Shown here: one piece after another, positions 43,024 through 51,651 of the stretch
Layout of the letters: every line of letters begins with the position of its first letter
Position numbering within the stretch: position 1 is the stretch's first letter
Assembly (NCBI GenBank): GCA_031551275.1
Contig: JAVBNX010000007.1
Span: 434,001 to 498,000 of the forward strand
Direction: 5' to 3'
Length of the DNA: 64,000 nucleotides
Source: JAVBMJ01 sp031551275
GTDB lineage: Bacteria > Bacteroidota > Bacteroidia > Bacteroidales > Rikenellaceae
Program-made: the position numbers and the translations under genes
Notes under the pieces: generated by a model
What the model saw: only the letters and a program-made list of their open reading frames with translations
Database searches by the model: none
Told to the model about the DNA's origin: nothing

Positions 43024-45945
43024 TCAGTTGGTTTTGGCAGGTTTGACCGTGCCGTCGGGGCGCAGGTCGGAGGGTTTGATGGTCTGTACCTTGCCTCCGT
43101 TGAGCTGGGCGGGGGACTTGACTTTGGCGGGGGCGGTCATGTTGTTGAAGCGGTAAAAGAGGCGGGCCATCACGTAGCGGCCCAGGGTGTTGGCGTGCAC
43201 GTCCTCGATGTAGTTGTTCCTCACGTAGTGGAAGATGTTTTTGTTGCGGTCCAGCAGGTCGTAGGCCGTGATCCTGAACTCGGCGTTCTGCTTTTTGAGG
43301 AATTTCTTGCCCAGCCCCGCGTCGATGAGGAAGTACTGCATCGAGGTGTCCGAGGTGGAGGTGGTCGTGTAGTAGCGCCAGGTAAGCAGGGTATTGAAGA
43401 CGATGCCCCCCGGGAAGATGATGTTCATCGAGTAGTAGAGGTTCTGGTTGAGGTAGCTCACGTCGAACTTGTCCGAGTTGCGGGTGTAGTTGAAGGCCGT
43501 GTTGGAGTAGAAGTTGAAATCGACGTTGCGCGAGATGTTGCTCGTGATCCCCGCACGGAAAGACCCGGAGTTGATGTTGGCGAAGTTGTGCACGCCGCCG
43601 TAGATCGACGGGGTGCGGATGTGGTTGTAGGCCAGCGTGAGGTTGATGTTGCTGCGGATGGGGGCCAGCTTGAAGCTGTATGTGCCCGAGGTGCGCAGCG
43701 AGTAATAGCCGTTCAGGTTGGTGTATTTGTGCAGGAAGATCCCCTGGTTTTCGGCGAGGTAGCCCTTGCCCACGGTGTCGGCGGCCTGCGGGTTGGCGTA
43801 AACGACCGTGTCGATGGGCAGCGACTCGGTAATCGAGGCGATGAAGTTCTCCGTGTTGGAGAAACTCAGCGTATAGGTAAAGTTGGTCGAGCGTTGCACG
43901 TTGGTCGCGTTGTAGAAGACGGTAAGCCTGTTCTCGTAGCCCTGCCTGAGGTTGGGATTGCCCACCACCCAGTTGTTGGGCGAGGAGTCGTTCAGCACAT
44001 TCTGCATGTTGTTGATGTTGGGCAGTATGCTGCGGCCCTTGAATTGAACGCGAAGATAGCGTTTTTTTTCGATAGAATACTTCAACGAGAAATTCGGCGC
44101 CACATCGTCGAAGCTCAAACGCGTGGAGACCACATTGGGCTCGAACTCGTCCCGGGCCTGGTCGGTGCGGGTAAAGTCGACCCCCGCGCTCAGGGTAAGT
44201 TTCTTTTTGTAAAGCGAGTAGCCCAGGCCCGCCCCGTAGGTGTTGTAGGCTCGGTCGAAGACGCTGCAAAGCATGGTTTCCTTTTCGCTGTACAGGCCGG
44301 TAAGCCTATCCAGCTTGTTGCTCTGCTTATCCGTGCTGCCCCACTCGCGGCCCGCGATGCCCGAGAGGATTACCCGGTGGTATTTTTTGAAAGGCTCGGA
44401 GTAGGAGAGCCTCAGGCGGAGCCGGTTGTTGTCGACGGATTGGTCGACCAGGCGGTTGGTCGGCTTCTCGACGGGGTTCCAGACCTCGTTTTTGTAGTTG
44501 TCGCGGTATTCGTCGATGCGGTAGGTGTCGTTGCTGCGGTTGGAGAGCAGGTAGTAGAGGCTCGCGGAGAGGGAGCGGCCCTTTTTCTCGAAGCGGTGGC
44601 TCCACGAGGCGTTCCCCGAGATCGAGTAGGACGATTCGCGGGCAGGGTTGCCGGTCTTGCTGCGCGTCAGAGAGTCGACCGGATCGCTCCCCGTCAGGCC
44701 TTGAAGGGTCAGGCTTTCGAAGCGCTGGGTCATGTCGTAGCTTTGCAGGCGGATGTCGGGCTCGATGATGAGCCGATCCTTCGGCGAGAGCTGCTGTTCC
44801 CAGCGGAAATTGATGCGGTGGTTGTATTGCGTTTTGTCGATTACCCCCTCGGTGGTCACGCGCTTGCTCTGGAAATTGCCCCGCGGGTCGGGGTAGTAGT
44901 TCGATTCGCTGCTGCGGGTGGTGTGGTTGTCGTAGTAGTCGAAGAAGTAGCTCCCCGAAAAACGCGTCGTCTTCGAGTCGTGGGAGTAGTTGATCCCCGC
45001 GGCGGCCACCTGCTGGATGCCCTGGAGCTGGTTTTTGAGGTTGCCGTTATCGTCCACGTCGCTCTCGCCGGCCATGTTGTTCTCGCCGAACTTGGCCGTG
45101 TTCACGTTGTTGACCAGCCCGGTAAGCGTCAAACGGTTTTTATCGGTAAAGTGGGAGTAGTTGCCCCCGGCCAGGTAGCGTTCGGCGTTGGGGGAGTCGA
45201 TGTCCACGCCCCCGGCGGCCTCGGCCTTGAGCATGGTCGAGGTCTTGTTCTTGCCCTTGGTAACGATGTTGATCGCCTTGCTCGTGTTGCCGTCGTCGTA
45301 GCCCGTCAGCTTGGCCATGTCGTCCAGCTCGTTGAAGAGCTGGATGCTCTCGATCGCGTCGGCCGGCAGGTTCTTCAGAGCTGCCATCGGGTCGGTGCCG
45401 AAAAAGAGCTTGCCGTCGACGTAGATCTTCCTGACCGGTTCGCCCTGCGCCTCGATCTTATTGTTGGTAATCACGATGCCGGGCATCTTGGTAATCAGTT
45501 CGTCGGCGTCGGCATCCGGGTTGGTCTTGAAGGCCTCGGCGTTGAACTGGGTCGTGTCGCCCTTCTGGATGGCCATCGGGGCCTCGGCCTTGATGACCAC
45601 CGCGTCGATCTGGTTGGGGGTCTCGTCGAGCAGGATCTCGCCCAGGTCGGTTTTCGTGCCCGGGGATGGGATGGTAAAGGCAACCTTCAGGGTGTGGTAG
45701 CCCATAAAGAAGACCGACAGCGTGTCGGTGCGGTGGGGCAGCCCCGAGAGGGTGAATTTTCCGTCGGCGCCCGTCATCGCGTTGGGCTTGCCGTTAACGC
45801 CCACGTAAACCGTGGCACCCGGCATGGCCTCCCCGTCTTCCGAGGAAAGGACACGCCCTGTGACGGTCAAAGCCTGCCCAGAGGCCGCAAGGGCCGTGAA
45901 CAGCGCGAGGGTTAGGAGAAGATGTACGCGCACGGAAAAACTCAT
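43024..45945 (-). CDS. TonB-dependent-receptor-like beta-barrel with regulatory-like N-terminal domain
   Basis: 973 residues. Signal peptide to about residue 24. A carboxypeptidase-regulatory-like domain (about 27-105: VTGRVLSSEDGEAMPGATVYVG) is followed by a plug (about 115-225; AFKTNPDADADELITKMPG, DGKLFFGTDPMAALKNLPADAI, and a GNTSKAINIVTKGKNK stretch) and a large outer-membrane barrel of the OMP_b-brl_3 type, to the C-terminal linker. It lacks the SusC VVVVGYG signature and any SusD, so cargo is unknown; relatives with this domain plan are often assigned to iron or peptide uptake, which I cannot verify. Divergent from the NarL-type kinase gene. Confidence 0.85.
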   Translation of the reverse strand: MSFSVRVHLLLTLALFTALAASGQALTVTGRVLSSEDGEAMPGATVYVGVNGKPNAMTGADGKFTLSGLPHRTDTLSVFFMGYHTLKVAFTIPSPGTKTDLGEILLDETPNQIDAVVIKAEAPMAIQKGDTTQFNAEAFKTNPDADADELITKMPGIVITNNKIEAQGEPVRKIYVDGKLFFGTDPMAALKNLPADAIESIQLFNELDDMAKLTGYDDGNTSKAINIVTKGKNKTSTMLKAEAAGGVDIDSPNAERYLAGGNYSHFTDKNRLTLTGLVNNVNTAKFGENNMAGESDVDDNGNLKNQLQGIQQVAAAGINYSHDSKTTRFSGSYFFDYYDNHTTRSSESNYYPDPRGNFQSKRVTTEGVIDKTQYNHRINFRWEQQLSPKDRLIIEPDIRLQSYDMTQRFESLTLQGLTGSDPVDSLTRSKTGNPARESSYSISGNASWSHRFEKKGRSLSASLYYLLSNRSNDTYRIDEYRDNYKNEVWNPVEKPTNRLVDQSVDNNRLRLRLSYSEPFKKYHRVILSGIAGREWGSTDKQSNKLDRLTGLYSEKETMLCSVFDRAYNTYGAGLGYSLYKKKLTLSAGVDFTRTDQARDEFEPNVVSTRLSFDDVAPNFSLKYSIEKKRYLRVQFKGRSILPNINNMQNVLNDSSPNNWVVGNPNLRQGYENRLTVFYNATNVQRSTNFTYTLSFSNTENFIASITESLPIDTVVYANPQAADTVGKGYLAENQGIFLHKYTNLNGYYSLRTSGTYSFKLAPIRSNINLTLAYNHIRTPSIYGGVHNFANINSGSFRAGITSNISRNVDFNFYSNTAFNYTRNSDKFDVSYLNQNLYYSMNIIFPGGIVFNTLLTWRYYTTTSTSDTSMQYFLIDAGLGKKFLKKQNAEFRITAYDLLDRNKNIFHYVRNNYIEDVHANTLGRYVMARLFYRFNNMTAPAKVKSPAQLNGGKVQTIKPSDLRPDGTVKPAKTN

Positions 45946-45951
45946 CGGCAA

Positions 45952-45959
45952 CAAATATA
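45952..45959 (-). promoter_or_regulatory. -7 element of the barrel-ruvB operon
   Basis: TATATTTG on the minus strand ends 6 nt before the ATG at 45945, so the transcript would start about 3 nt upstream of the start codon. Confidence 0.55.
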
Positions 45960-45992
45960 CGATTTTCCATTGGCGGAGAGGCGAAATATTCT

Positions 45993-46000
45993 TATTTTTG
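45993..46000 (+). promoter_or_regulatory. -7 element of the NarL-type kinase gene
   Basis: TATTTTTG on the plus strand, 18 nt before the ATG at 46019. Confidence 0.5.
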
Positions 46001-46018
46001 TACTCTAATCTTTCGGCC

Positions 46019-46975
46019 ATGGTACTAAAAGTCCTTATCATAACCTCCATCATCCTGCAGATCTTCGCCACGGTGGCGGCTTGGAGCCTGATCCGCAAGA
46101 CGAAGTACAACTCGGCGTGGATACTCTTCTCGATCGCCTTCGTGCTACTCTCGCTGGTCCGGGTCGGGGAGTACATCCAGGTAACGGGGGATATAGACCT
46201 TCAATTGCCGCCCGATTTCTTTGTCTGGCTGGGGGTGGTTACCTCGCTCTGCATGGCGGTCGGGGTGTTGTACGTCAACAAGCTGTTCAACTACATCAAC
46301 CGGCTGGACAAGCAGCGCAGGCTGACCGAAAAGCGCATCCTCAACACCGTGCTCTTTACCGAGGAGAAGGAGCGCATGAGGTTTGCCAAGGAGCTGCACG
46401 ACGGGTTGGGCCCCCTGCTCTCGTCGGCCAAGATGTCGCTCTCGGCCCTGCCCCGGACCGAGCGCGGGGAGCAGGAGAGGAAGATCCTCGAAAACACCGC
46501 CTACGTGGTCGAGGAGGCCATCCGGTCGCTACGGGAGATATCCAACAACCTGAGCCCCCACATCCTCAACGACTTCGGACTGGTAAAAGGGGTCTCCAAC
46601 TTTATCAACAAGGCGACGGGGCTGGAGGGCATCAAGATCGATTTTACCACCGACCTGAGGGCCGAGCGGTTCGATACCGACGTGGAAGTGATCCTCTATC
46701 GGGTAATCTGCGAGCTGATAAACAACAGCATCAAGCATGCGCAGTGTACGGGCATCTCGCTCAGCCTGGAGAAGAAAGACAACGCCCTGCTGCTCGATTA
46801 CAGCGACAACGGGCGCGGGTTCAACCCCGAAGCGGTCATGGATACCGGCATGGGGCTGGCCAACATCGCCTCGCGCATCGCCTCGTTGAAAGGCGAGTGC
46901 GAGATCCGAAGCGAGCACATGAAGGGCATGAACGCGCGCATACGCGTCGAGCTGAACCCGCAGGCCATAGGGTAG
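46019..46975 (+). CDS. Sensor histidine kinase, HisKA_3 (NarX/DegS-like) type
   Basis: 318 residues. Three membrane helices at about 3-23, 32-49 and 66-88 with very short loops, so the signal is probably sensed in or near the membrane. A coiled-coil linker leads to HisKA_3 with His127 in RFAKELHDGLGPLLSSAKM, followed by HATPase_c with ELINNSIKHAQ (N box), DNGRGFNPEAV (G1) and GMGLANIASRI (G2). The ATG at 46019 follows a -7 element; longer frames upstream run through the promoter. Three nt before its NarL-type partner. Confidence 0.92.
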   Translation: MVLKVLIITSIILQIFATVAAWSLIRKTKYNSAWILFSIAFVLLSLVRVGEYIQVTGDIDLQLPPDFFVWLGVVTSLCMAVGVLYVNKLFNYINRLDKQRRLTEKRILNTVLFTEEKERMRFAKELHDGLGPLLSSAKMSLSALPRTERGEQERKILENTAYVVEEAIRSLREISNNLSPHILNDFGLVKGVSNFINKATGLEGIKIDFTTDLRAERFDTDVEVILYRVICELINNSIKHAQCTGISLSLEKKDNALLLDYSDNGRGFNPEAVMDTGMGLANIASRIASLKGECEIRSEHMKGMNARIRVELNPQAIG

Positions 46976-46978
46976 CCT

Positions 46979-47611
46979 ATGTACGACATCATCATAGTCG
47001 ACGATCACGCCCTGTTCCGCAGCGGATTGAAGGGTCTGCTGGAGGCGGACGGGGGGTTCCGCATCGTGGGCGAGGCGGGCAACGGGGCCGAATTCCTGGC
47101 CATGCTGCCGCCGGAGAGTCCCGCCGTGGTGTTGATGGACCTCGATATGCCCCAGTTAGGGGGCGAGCAGGCGACCGCCAAGGCGCTGGCCATCGACCCG
47201 TGCATGAAGATCATCACCCTGTCGATGCACGGCCAGCAGGAATATTACTTCCGTATGGTCGGGCTCGGGGTAAAGGGTTTTTTGTTGAAGAACTCGGAGA
47301 TCGCCGAGGTGAAAATGGCGATCAAAACGGTAGCCGACGGCGGGACCTACTTCTCGCAGGAGCTGTTGCGCGACCTGGTCGGCAACCTGCGCCCCGGCGC
47401 AGAAGAGCCTGTGGGTCAATTGTCGGAGCGCGAGAAAGAGGTGCTCGTACTGATCTGCCAGGGCCGTTCCAACATCGAGATCGCCGAAAAACTATTCATC
47501 TCCAAGCGCACCGTCGAGAACCACCGCGCCAGCATCCTGGACAAGACCGGCACCGCCAACACCGCCAACCTGGTGGTCTACGCCATCAAAAACGGGTTGG
47601 TGGAGTTATAG
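46979..47611 (+). CDS. NarL/FixJ-family response regulator
   Basis: 210 residues. Receiver domain with IVDDHALFR (6-14), phospho-acceptor Asp54 in VLMDLDMP, switch Ser in ITLSMHG, and Lys in GFLLKNS. LuxR-type HTH at about 145-205 (LSEREKEVLVLICQGRSNIEIAEKLFISKRTVENHRASIL; landmarks LSEREKEVL and SKRTVENHR). Cognate to the adjacent kinase. Targets unknown; the divergent barrel operon is a natural candidate. Confidence 0.94.
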   Translation: MYDIIIVDDHALFRSGLKGLLEADGGFRIVGEAGNGAEFLAMLPPESPAVVLMDLDMPQLGGEQATAKALAIDPCMKIITLSMHGQQEYYFRMVGLGVKGFLLKNSEIAEVKMAIKTVADGGTYFSQELLRDLVGNLRPGAEEPVGQLSEREKEVLVLICQGRSNIEIAEKLFISKRTVENHRASILDKTGTANTANLVVYAIKNGLVEL

Positions 47612-47640
47612 GGGGTGAGCGGGGCCCCCCTTTGACCGTA

Positions 47641-47763
47641 GCTGCGCGTATAGCACGGCATCTTTGAACGATCCTTCAGCTTCCAAATCCTCACGTACAA
47701 AAGTACGCTGCGGTTTGAAAGACTGAAGGATCGTCCAAACCTGCCGCACTCTCCGCACAGCGC
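47641..47763 (-). repeat. Family 1 long-hairpin repeat, copy 2 (inverted)
   Basis: 123 bp; the minus strand aligns with copies at 18725-18848 and 60694-60817 from GCGCTGTGC to GCGCAGC. Apical stem CGTAC (47694-47698), loop AAAA, GTACG (47703-47707). It lies between the convergent response-regulator and sigma-factor genes, 30 nt after the former. The arms of this copy have diverged from the other two but remain mutually complementary (ACGATCCTTCAG and CTGAAGGATCGT are a perfect 12-bp pair). Confidence 0.75.
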
Positions 47764-47802
47764 CCCCCGGGACCGACGCGAATCCAAGAATAATTGAGGC
47801 TT

Positions 47803-48014
47803 TTGCACGGCCCATCCGTCACTCTTTGCTGCCCAACTGCCAGGTGTTACCAGAGCGGGAGCGGCAGCACCTTATATCCCTCTCTCCCCTGCGGTTAGGG
47901 GAGAGAGATGGAGAGAGGGGTGATCGGAAACGGCGTGCGTTTGAGAGCAAAGCGAATCACACGCAAGCTTCGCGTCAATTCCTGAAATGCGTTTAGTGCA
48001 AGAGGCCCGGCGGG
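47803..48014 (+). repeat. Family 2 repeat, copy B (212 bp)
   Basis: Aligns end to end with 35433-35644. Central stem TCTCTCCCCT (47881-47890) and AGGGGAGAGA (47897-47906) closed by a G-T pair over a CGGT loop. It stands 39 bp after family 1 copy 2 in the same convergent gap, so that both repeat families fill the whole 454-bp space between the response regulator and the sigma factor. Confidence 0.8.
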
Positions 48015-48017
48015 CAC

Positions 48018-48044
48018 AAAAAAAGCCTGCCGATACCGGCAGGC
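48018..48044 (-). terminator. Rho-independent terminator of the sigma-factor gene
   Basis: GCCTGCCG (48025-48032) pairs with CGGCAGGC (48037-48044) around ATAC; on the minus strand it is followed by seven T (48018-48024). About 20 nt past the sigma-factor stop. Confidence 0.85.
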
Positions 48045-48065
48045 CTTCCTTATGCATGTGGCAAA

Positions 48066-48926
48066 TTACCCGAGATAAGACTTGAGCAGTTTACTCCGCG
48101 AGCTATGCCGCAACCTCCGGATCGCCTTCTCCTTGATCTGCCGCACCCGCTCGCGTGTCAGCCCGAACTTCTCGCCGATCTCCTCCAAAGTCATCTCCGA
48201 ACACCCGATCCCGAAGAAATACTTGATAATATCCTTCTCGCGGTCGGTCAAAGTCCCCAAAGCCCGCTCGACCTCCGTCCCGAGCGACTCATTGATCAGG
48301 CTCCTATCCGCGTTAGGCGAGTCGTTATTGACCAATACATCCAGCAAACTGTTGTCCTCCCCATCCGCGAAAGGAGCGTCCACCGAGACATGGCGGCCCG
48401 AGATCCTCAGCGTATCGGTAACCTTCTCCTTGGGCAGGTCCAAAGCGGTAGCCAGCTCCTCGGGCGAGGGGGCGCGCTCGTACTCCTGCTCGAAGCGGGC
48501 GAAGGCTTTGTTGATCTTGTTGAGCGAGCCGACCTGGTTCAAAGGCAGGCGCACGATCCGCGACTGCTCGGCCAGGGCCTGGAGGATCGATTGGCGGATC
48601 CACCAGACGGCGTAAGAGATGAATTTGAAACCACGCGTCTCATCGAACTTCTCGGCGGCCTTGATAAGCCCCAGGTTGCCCTCGTTGATCAAATCGGGAA
48701 GGCTAAGTCCCTGGTTCTGGTATTGTTTGGCGACCGATACCACGAAGCGGAGGTTGGCCTTGGTCAGCTTTTCGAGGGCCTCCTGGTCTCCCTTCTTGAT
48801 GCGCTGGGCGAGTTCCACCTCCTCTTCGACCGTGATCAGGTCCTCTTTGCCGATCTCCTGGAGGTACTTGTCCAACGACGCGCTCTCGCGGTTGGTAATC
48901 GATTTTGTGATCTTTAGTTGTCTCAT
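48066..48926 (-). CDS. rpoD: Primary RNA polymerase sigma factor (SigA/RpoD)
   Basis: 286 residues, the compact form without region 1.1 found in Bacteroidota. Region 1.2 SLDKYLQEIGKEDLIT, region 2 with NLRFVVSVAKQYQNQG, LPDLINEGNLGLIKAAEKFD and FKFISYAVWWIRQSI (2.3-2.4), region 3 VGSLNKINKAF..PSPEELA, and region 4 with LTDREKDIIKYFFGIG and the recognition helix LEEIGEKFGLTRERVRQIKEKA. This factor reads the TAnnTTTG promoters noted throughout. No -7 element is visible in the 84-nt gap upstream, so transcription may also come from htrA. Confidence 0.96.
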   Translation of the reverse strand: MRQLKITKSITNRESASLDKYLQEIGKEDLITVEEEVELAQRIKKGDQEALEKLTKANLRFVVSVAKQYQNQGLSLPDLINEGNLGLIKAAEKFDETRGFKFISYAVWWIRQSILQALAEQSRIVRLPLNQVGSLNKINKAFARFEQEYERAPSPEELATALDLPKEKVTDTLRISGRHVSVDAPFADGEDNSLLDVLVNNDSPNADRSLINESLGTEVERALGTLTDREKDIIKYFFGIGCSEMTLEEIGEKFGLTRERVRQIKEKAIRRLRHSSRSKLLKSYLG

Positions 48927-48940
48927 CTTAAGTTTTCAGA

Positions 48941-48975
48941 CACGTAACCCCCGATTTGCCACCGGGGGTTACGTG
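48941..48975. terminator. Perfect 13-bp hairpin between htrA and rpoD
   Basis: CACGTAACCCCCG (48941-48953) and CGGGGGTTACGTG (48963-48975) pair perfectly around a 9-nt loop. On the minus strand it follows htrA and precedes rpoD by 14 nt, but lacks a T tract, so it may be a terminator without a tract, an RNA processing site, or an operator in the rpoD leader. Confidence 0.5.
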
Positions 48976-49010
48976 GGGTTATCGTTTTGCGCTTGCGCGC
49001 CTTTGTTTCA

Positions 49011-50495
49011 TTACTGGACCAGCGAGTAGCTCGCCGCCCTGCCGTCGGGGTAAACCCCGTCGATGGAGGTAATCTTCTCGGTAATCTTGCTCAGGTCGGA
49101 GATCGAGCGGATCGACCTTTCGTTGATCTGGGTAATCACGTAGCCCTGCCTTACCCTTGCCTTGGCCAGGATGCCGCCCGGGTTGACGCCCACCACGACG
49201 ATGCCGCCGTCGATCTTCAACTCCTTCTTAGCCTTGTCGCTTACCTCGGCGAATTTGCCGCCCAAAGCCTCGGTCGCGTCGACCCAATCCTTGGAGACCA
49301 ATTCGGCCTTACCAGTCCTATTACGCAAGACGACCTCAAATTGTTTCACTTGGCCGTCCCTTTTTACGGTAACGTCGACTTTATCGCCCGGGCGGTGCTT
49401 GGCGACCAGCTCCAGAAGGGTGGCCGAGGCGTCGATGTCGGTGTTGTCGATGCGCGTGATCACGTCGCCCTTTTTGATGCCGGCGGCCTTGGCGGCACCG
49501 TCATCCTCGACGGCGGCCACGTAGACGCCGCCCGTCTCTTTGATGCCCGTTTCCTCGCCCATCTGCTCGATGAACTGATCGTCGACCTCACGGAACTGGA
49601 TGCCCAGCATGGCGCGCTGGACCACGCCGTATTGTTTCAAGTCGGCGACCACCTTGCTGACGATCGAGACCGGTACGGCAAACGAATAGCCCGCGTAGCT
49701 CCCCGTGGGGGATTTGATCACGGTGTTGATGCCGACCAGCTCGCCCTTCACGTTGATCAGCGCGCCCCCGCTGTTGCCGGGATTGACGGCCGCGTCGGTC
49801 TGGATGAACGATTCGACCCGGTAAGAGCCGGGGATCACGTCCAGGTTGCGGGCCTTGGCGCTCACGATGCCCGCCGTGACGGTCGAGCGCAAATCGTAGG
49901 GACTGCCGATGGCAAGCACCCACTCGCCTAGGCGCAGAGCGTCGCTGTCGCCGAAGGGCAGCGTGGGCAGGTCTTGGGCGTCGATCTTGATCAGGGCGAT
50001 GTCGCTGGCCGGATCGGTGCCGATCAGCTTGGCCTGGTAGGTTTTGCGGTTCTCGAGGGTGACCTTGATCTTGGAGGCGTTCTCGATCACGTGGTTGTTG
50101 GTCACGATGTAGCCGTCGGGGCTGATGATAACGCCCGAACCGCCCGATTTACGCTCCCGGGGGGATTGGTCCTGCCAGCCGCCCGACTCCTCCTGGGGAA
50201 GGCCGAAAAAGTCGAAGAAGGGGTTGTAGCCGCCCCGGCTCTGGGTGCGCGCCTTTTGCTCCTCGGTCTTTTCGATGTTCACGACCGCCTTCACGGCGTT
50301 CTCGGCCGCGTAGGTCAAATCGGGGTAGTTATCCCGCTCGTAGGAGGTAAAGTGGTTGGCGGTATTGCCCAGGGCGTACGATTCCGCCCGGTTCTGGGAC
50401 CGGGGAGCGAAACGGGATGAAACGATCCATGAGGTTGCACCGGCTGCCAGGATGGATGCGGCGGCGACGGTGAGAAAAAACGGTGTCCTTTTCAT
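49011..50495 (-). CDS. htrA: DegP/HtrA-family periplasmic serine endopeptidase
   Basis: 494 residues. An N-terminal hydrophobic segment (8-24) serves as signal or anchor. Trypsin-like triad: His135 (VTNNHVIE), Asp165 (SDIALIK) and Ser242 (GNSGGAL). Two PDZ domains follow (about 290-385, GVYVAAVEDDGAAKAAGIKKGDVITRID; and about 400-490, GGILAKARVRQGYVITQINERSI). It degrades or refolds misfolded envelope proteins. Transcribed towards rpoD, with a 13-bp hairpin in between. Confidence 0.96.
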   Translation of the reverse strand: MKRTPFFLTVAAASILAAGATSWIVSSRFAPRSQNRAESYALGNTANHFTSYERDNYPDLTYAAENAVKAVVNIEKTEEQKARTQSRGGYNPFFDFFGLPQEESGGWQDQSPRERKSGGSGVIISPDGYIVTNNHVIENASKIKVTLENRKTYQAKLIGTDPASDIALIKIDAQDLPTLPFGDSDALRLGEWVLAIGSPYDLRSTVTAGIVSAKARNLDVIPGSYRVESFIQTDAAVNPGNSGGALINVKGELVGINTVIKSPTGSYAGYSFAVPVSIVSKVVADLKQYGVVQRAMLGIQFREVDDQFIEQMGEETGIKETGGVYVAAVEDDGAAKAAGIKKGDVITRIDNTDIDASATLLELVAKHRPGDKVDVTVKRDGQVKQFEVVLRNRTGKAELVSKDWVDATEALGGKFAEVSDKAKKELKIDGGIVVVGVNPGGILAKARVRQGYVITQINERSIRSISDLSKITEKITSIDGVYPDGRAASYSLVQ

Positions 50496-50631
50496 AGAAA
50501 ACGAATTTAGAAGTTAATTATAAAAAGGTAGTTTTTATATCATGCGCTGTGTGCTTGGTTTGGATTAACGGCTCGGCAATACCCCCGGAGGTGGGTCCGG
50601 GGCTATAAAGGTAAACGTGAAAGGCTTGGTT

Positions 50632-51054
50632 TTATTGCTTTTGATCGACCACTTTTTTGATCGCGGCGATAAAAGCGTCGGCGTCGGAGCCCCCGGCGTG
50701 ACGGCCGACCTCGTTGCCGTTCTTATCGAAGACGATATAGGTCGGGATGGAGCTGACGCCGTATTTGGCGGCCAGGGTCCTGCCCTCGCCCTTGTCGACG
50801 TCGAGTTTGGCGTTGACGAAGGTGGCGTTGAAATAGTCGCCCACCTTCTTCTGCGGGAAGACCTGCGAGGCCATCATCTTGCAGGGCGGGCACCACGAGG
50901 CGTAAAAATCGATAAAGACCAGCTTGTTTTGCTCTTTGGCCTTGGCTATCAGTTCTTGGAATGTGGCGTCCTCGAATTGGATGCCGGTGGTTTGCTGGGC
51001 GCGGGCGCAGGTAATACCTGCCAGGGCGACGGCTATGAGAAGAAGTTGTTTCAT
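50632..51054 (-). CDS. Exported thioredoxin-family protein
   Basis: 140 residues. Signal peptide to about residue 19 (TCARAQ), then a thioredoxin fold with the redox pair Cys55-Pro-Pro-Cys58 in FYASWCPPCKMM and the cis-proline loop VSSIPTYIVFDKNG. WCPPC is common in periplasmic DsbD-gamma/TlpA-like proteins. Probably a periplasmic disulfide reductant. The ATG at 51054 starts the signal peptide and follows TATCTTTG at 51081-51088. Confidence 0.9.
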   Translation of the reverse strand: MKQLLLIAVALAGITCARAQQTTGIQFEDATFQELIAKAKEQNKLVFIDFYASWCPPCKMMASQVFPQKKVGDYFNATFVNAKLDVDKGEGRTLAAKYGVSSIPTYIVFDKNGNEVGRHAGGSDADAFIAAIKKVVDQKQ

Positions 51055-51080
51055 GGCGTTTTGTTTTTCAAATAACGGGC

Positions 51081-51088
51081 CAAAGATA
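51081..51088 (-). promoter_or_regulatory. -7 element of the thioredoxin gene
   Basis: TATCTTTG on the minus strand, 26 nt before the ATG at 51054. Confidence 0.5.
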
Positions 51089-51110
51089 GTGAATATTTTT
51101 GCAGACGGCA

Positions 51111-51135
51111 AAAAGGCAGCCTTGCGGGCTGCCTT
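51111..51135 (-). terminator. Rho-independent terminator of the 51157-51627 lipoprotein gene
   Basis: AAGGCAGCC (51113-51121) pairs with GGCTGCCTT (51127-51135) around TTGCG; the T run follows on the minus strand. The gene's stop is 22 nt upstream. Confidence 0.75.
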
Positions 51136-51156
51136 GAGCAACGGGTTTTGTTCGGG

Positions 51157-51627
51157 TTACTGTCTTGTGAGGACGACAGCTACCTTGACCGAATTGATGG
51201 TCACGCCGAATTCCTCTTCGATCTCCTCGATATCGCTGTCGTCGATCATTTCATCCTCGGGCGGACTAAGCCTGAGCGTTTTGCCGGAAATTTTCGCCTG
51301 CGTATTACCCCCTTCGCCGTCGACCATCGTGGTCAGGACATTGTTCGCGTAGGAGTATGTGCCGTTTACGCTTAGGCTTCCCAGGCTGACAGTGAAGGTG
51401 CCGTCGTCCAGGAAAGTCATGGTAATGCCGATGGAAAACATGCCGGCGTCTTCGTAAACTAAATCCTTGACCGCCTGTTTCGCTGCGGGGGAGTCCGGGG
51501 TGCAACTGGTAACCACTTCGACGTCGGTTATAGTCCATGCACCGACGATCGAATCGTCGTCGTCCTTGCCGCAGGACGATAATACCAAAAGGGCCGGGAT
51601 GGCCAATAAAGTCAGTAGTTTTTTCAT
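51157..51627 (-). CDS. Lipocalin-like lipoprotein
   Basis: 156 residues. Lipobox LVLSSC with Cys19 followed by an acidic GKDDDDS linker. The opening SIVGAWTITDVEV and the strand series MTFLDDGTFTVSLGSLSVNGTYSYANNVLTT are those of the lipocalin-like lipoproteins common in Bacteroidota, small beta barrels of unknown ligand. Acidic C-terminal half (DEMIDDSDIEEIEEEFG). Single-gene unit with -7 element TATCTTTG at 51652-51659 and its own terminator. Confidence 0.7.
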   Translation of the reverse strand: MKKLLTLLAIPALLVLSSCGKDDDDSIVGAWTITDVEVVTSCTPDSPAAKQAVKDLVYEDAGMFSIGITMTFLDDGTFTVSLGSLSVNGTYSYANNVLTTMVDGEGGNTQAKISGKTLRLSPPEDEMIDDSDIEEIEEEFGVTINSVKVAVVLTRQ

Positions 51628-51651
51628 AGATGGGGAAAGTTTTAGTTTATA

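Noticed and set aside
43195..45915. Long open frame (about 906 codons) on the plus strand opposite the beta-barrel gene
   Set aside because: It is the antisense shadow of a GC-rich gene; the product is full of Val/Gly/Arg with no domain, and the minus-strand product has a full signal peptide-plug-barrel architecture.
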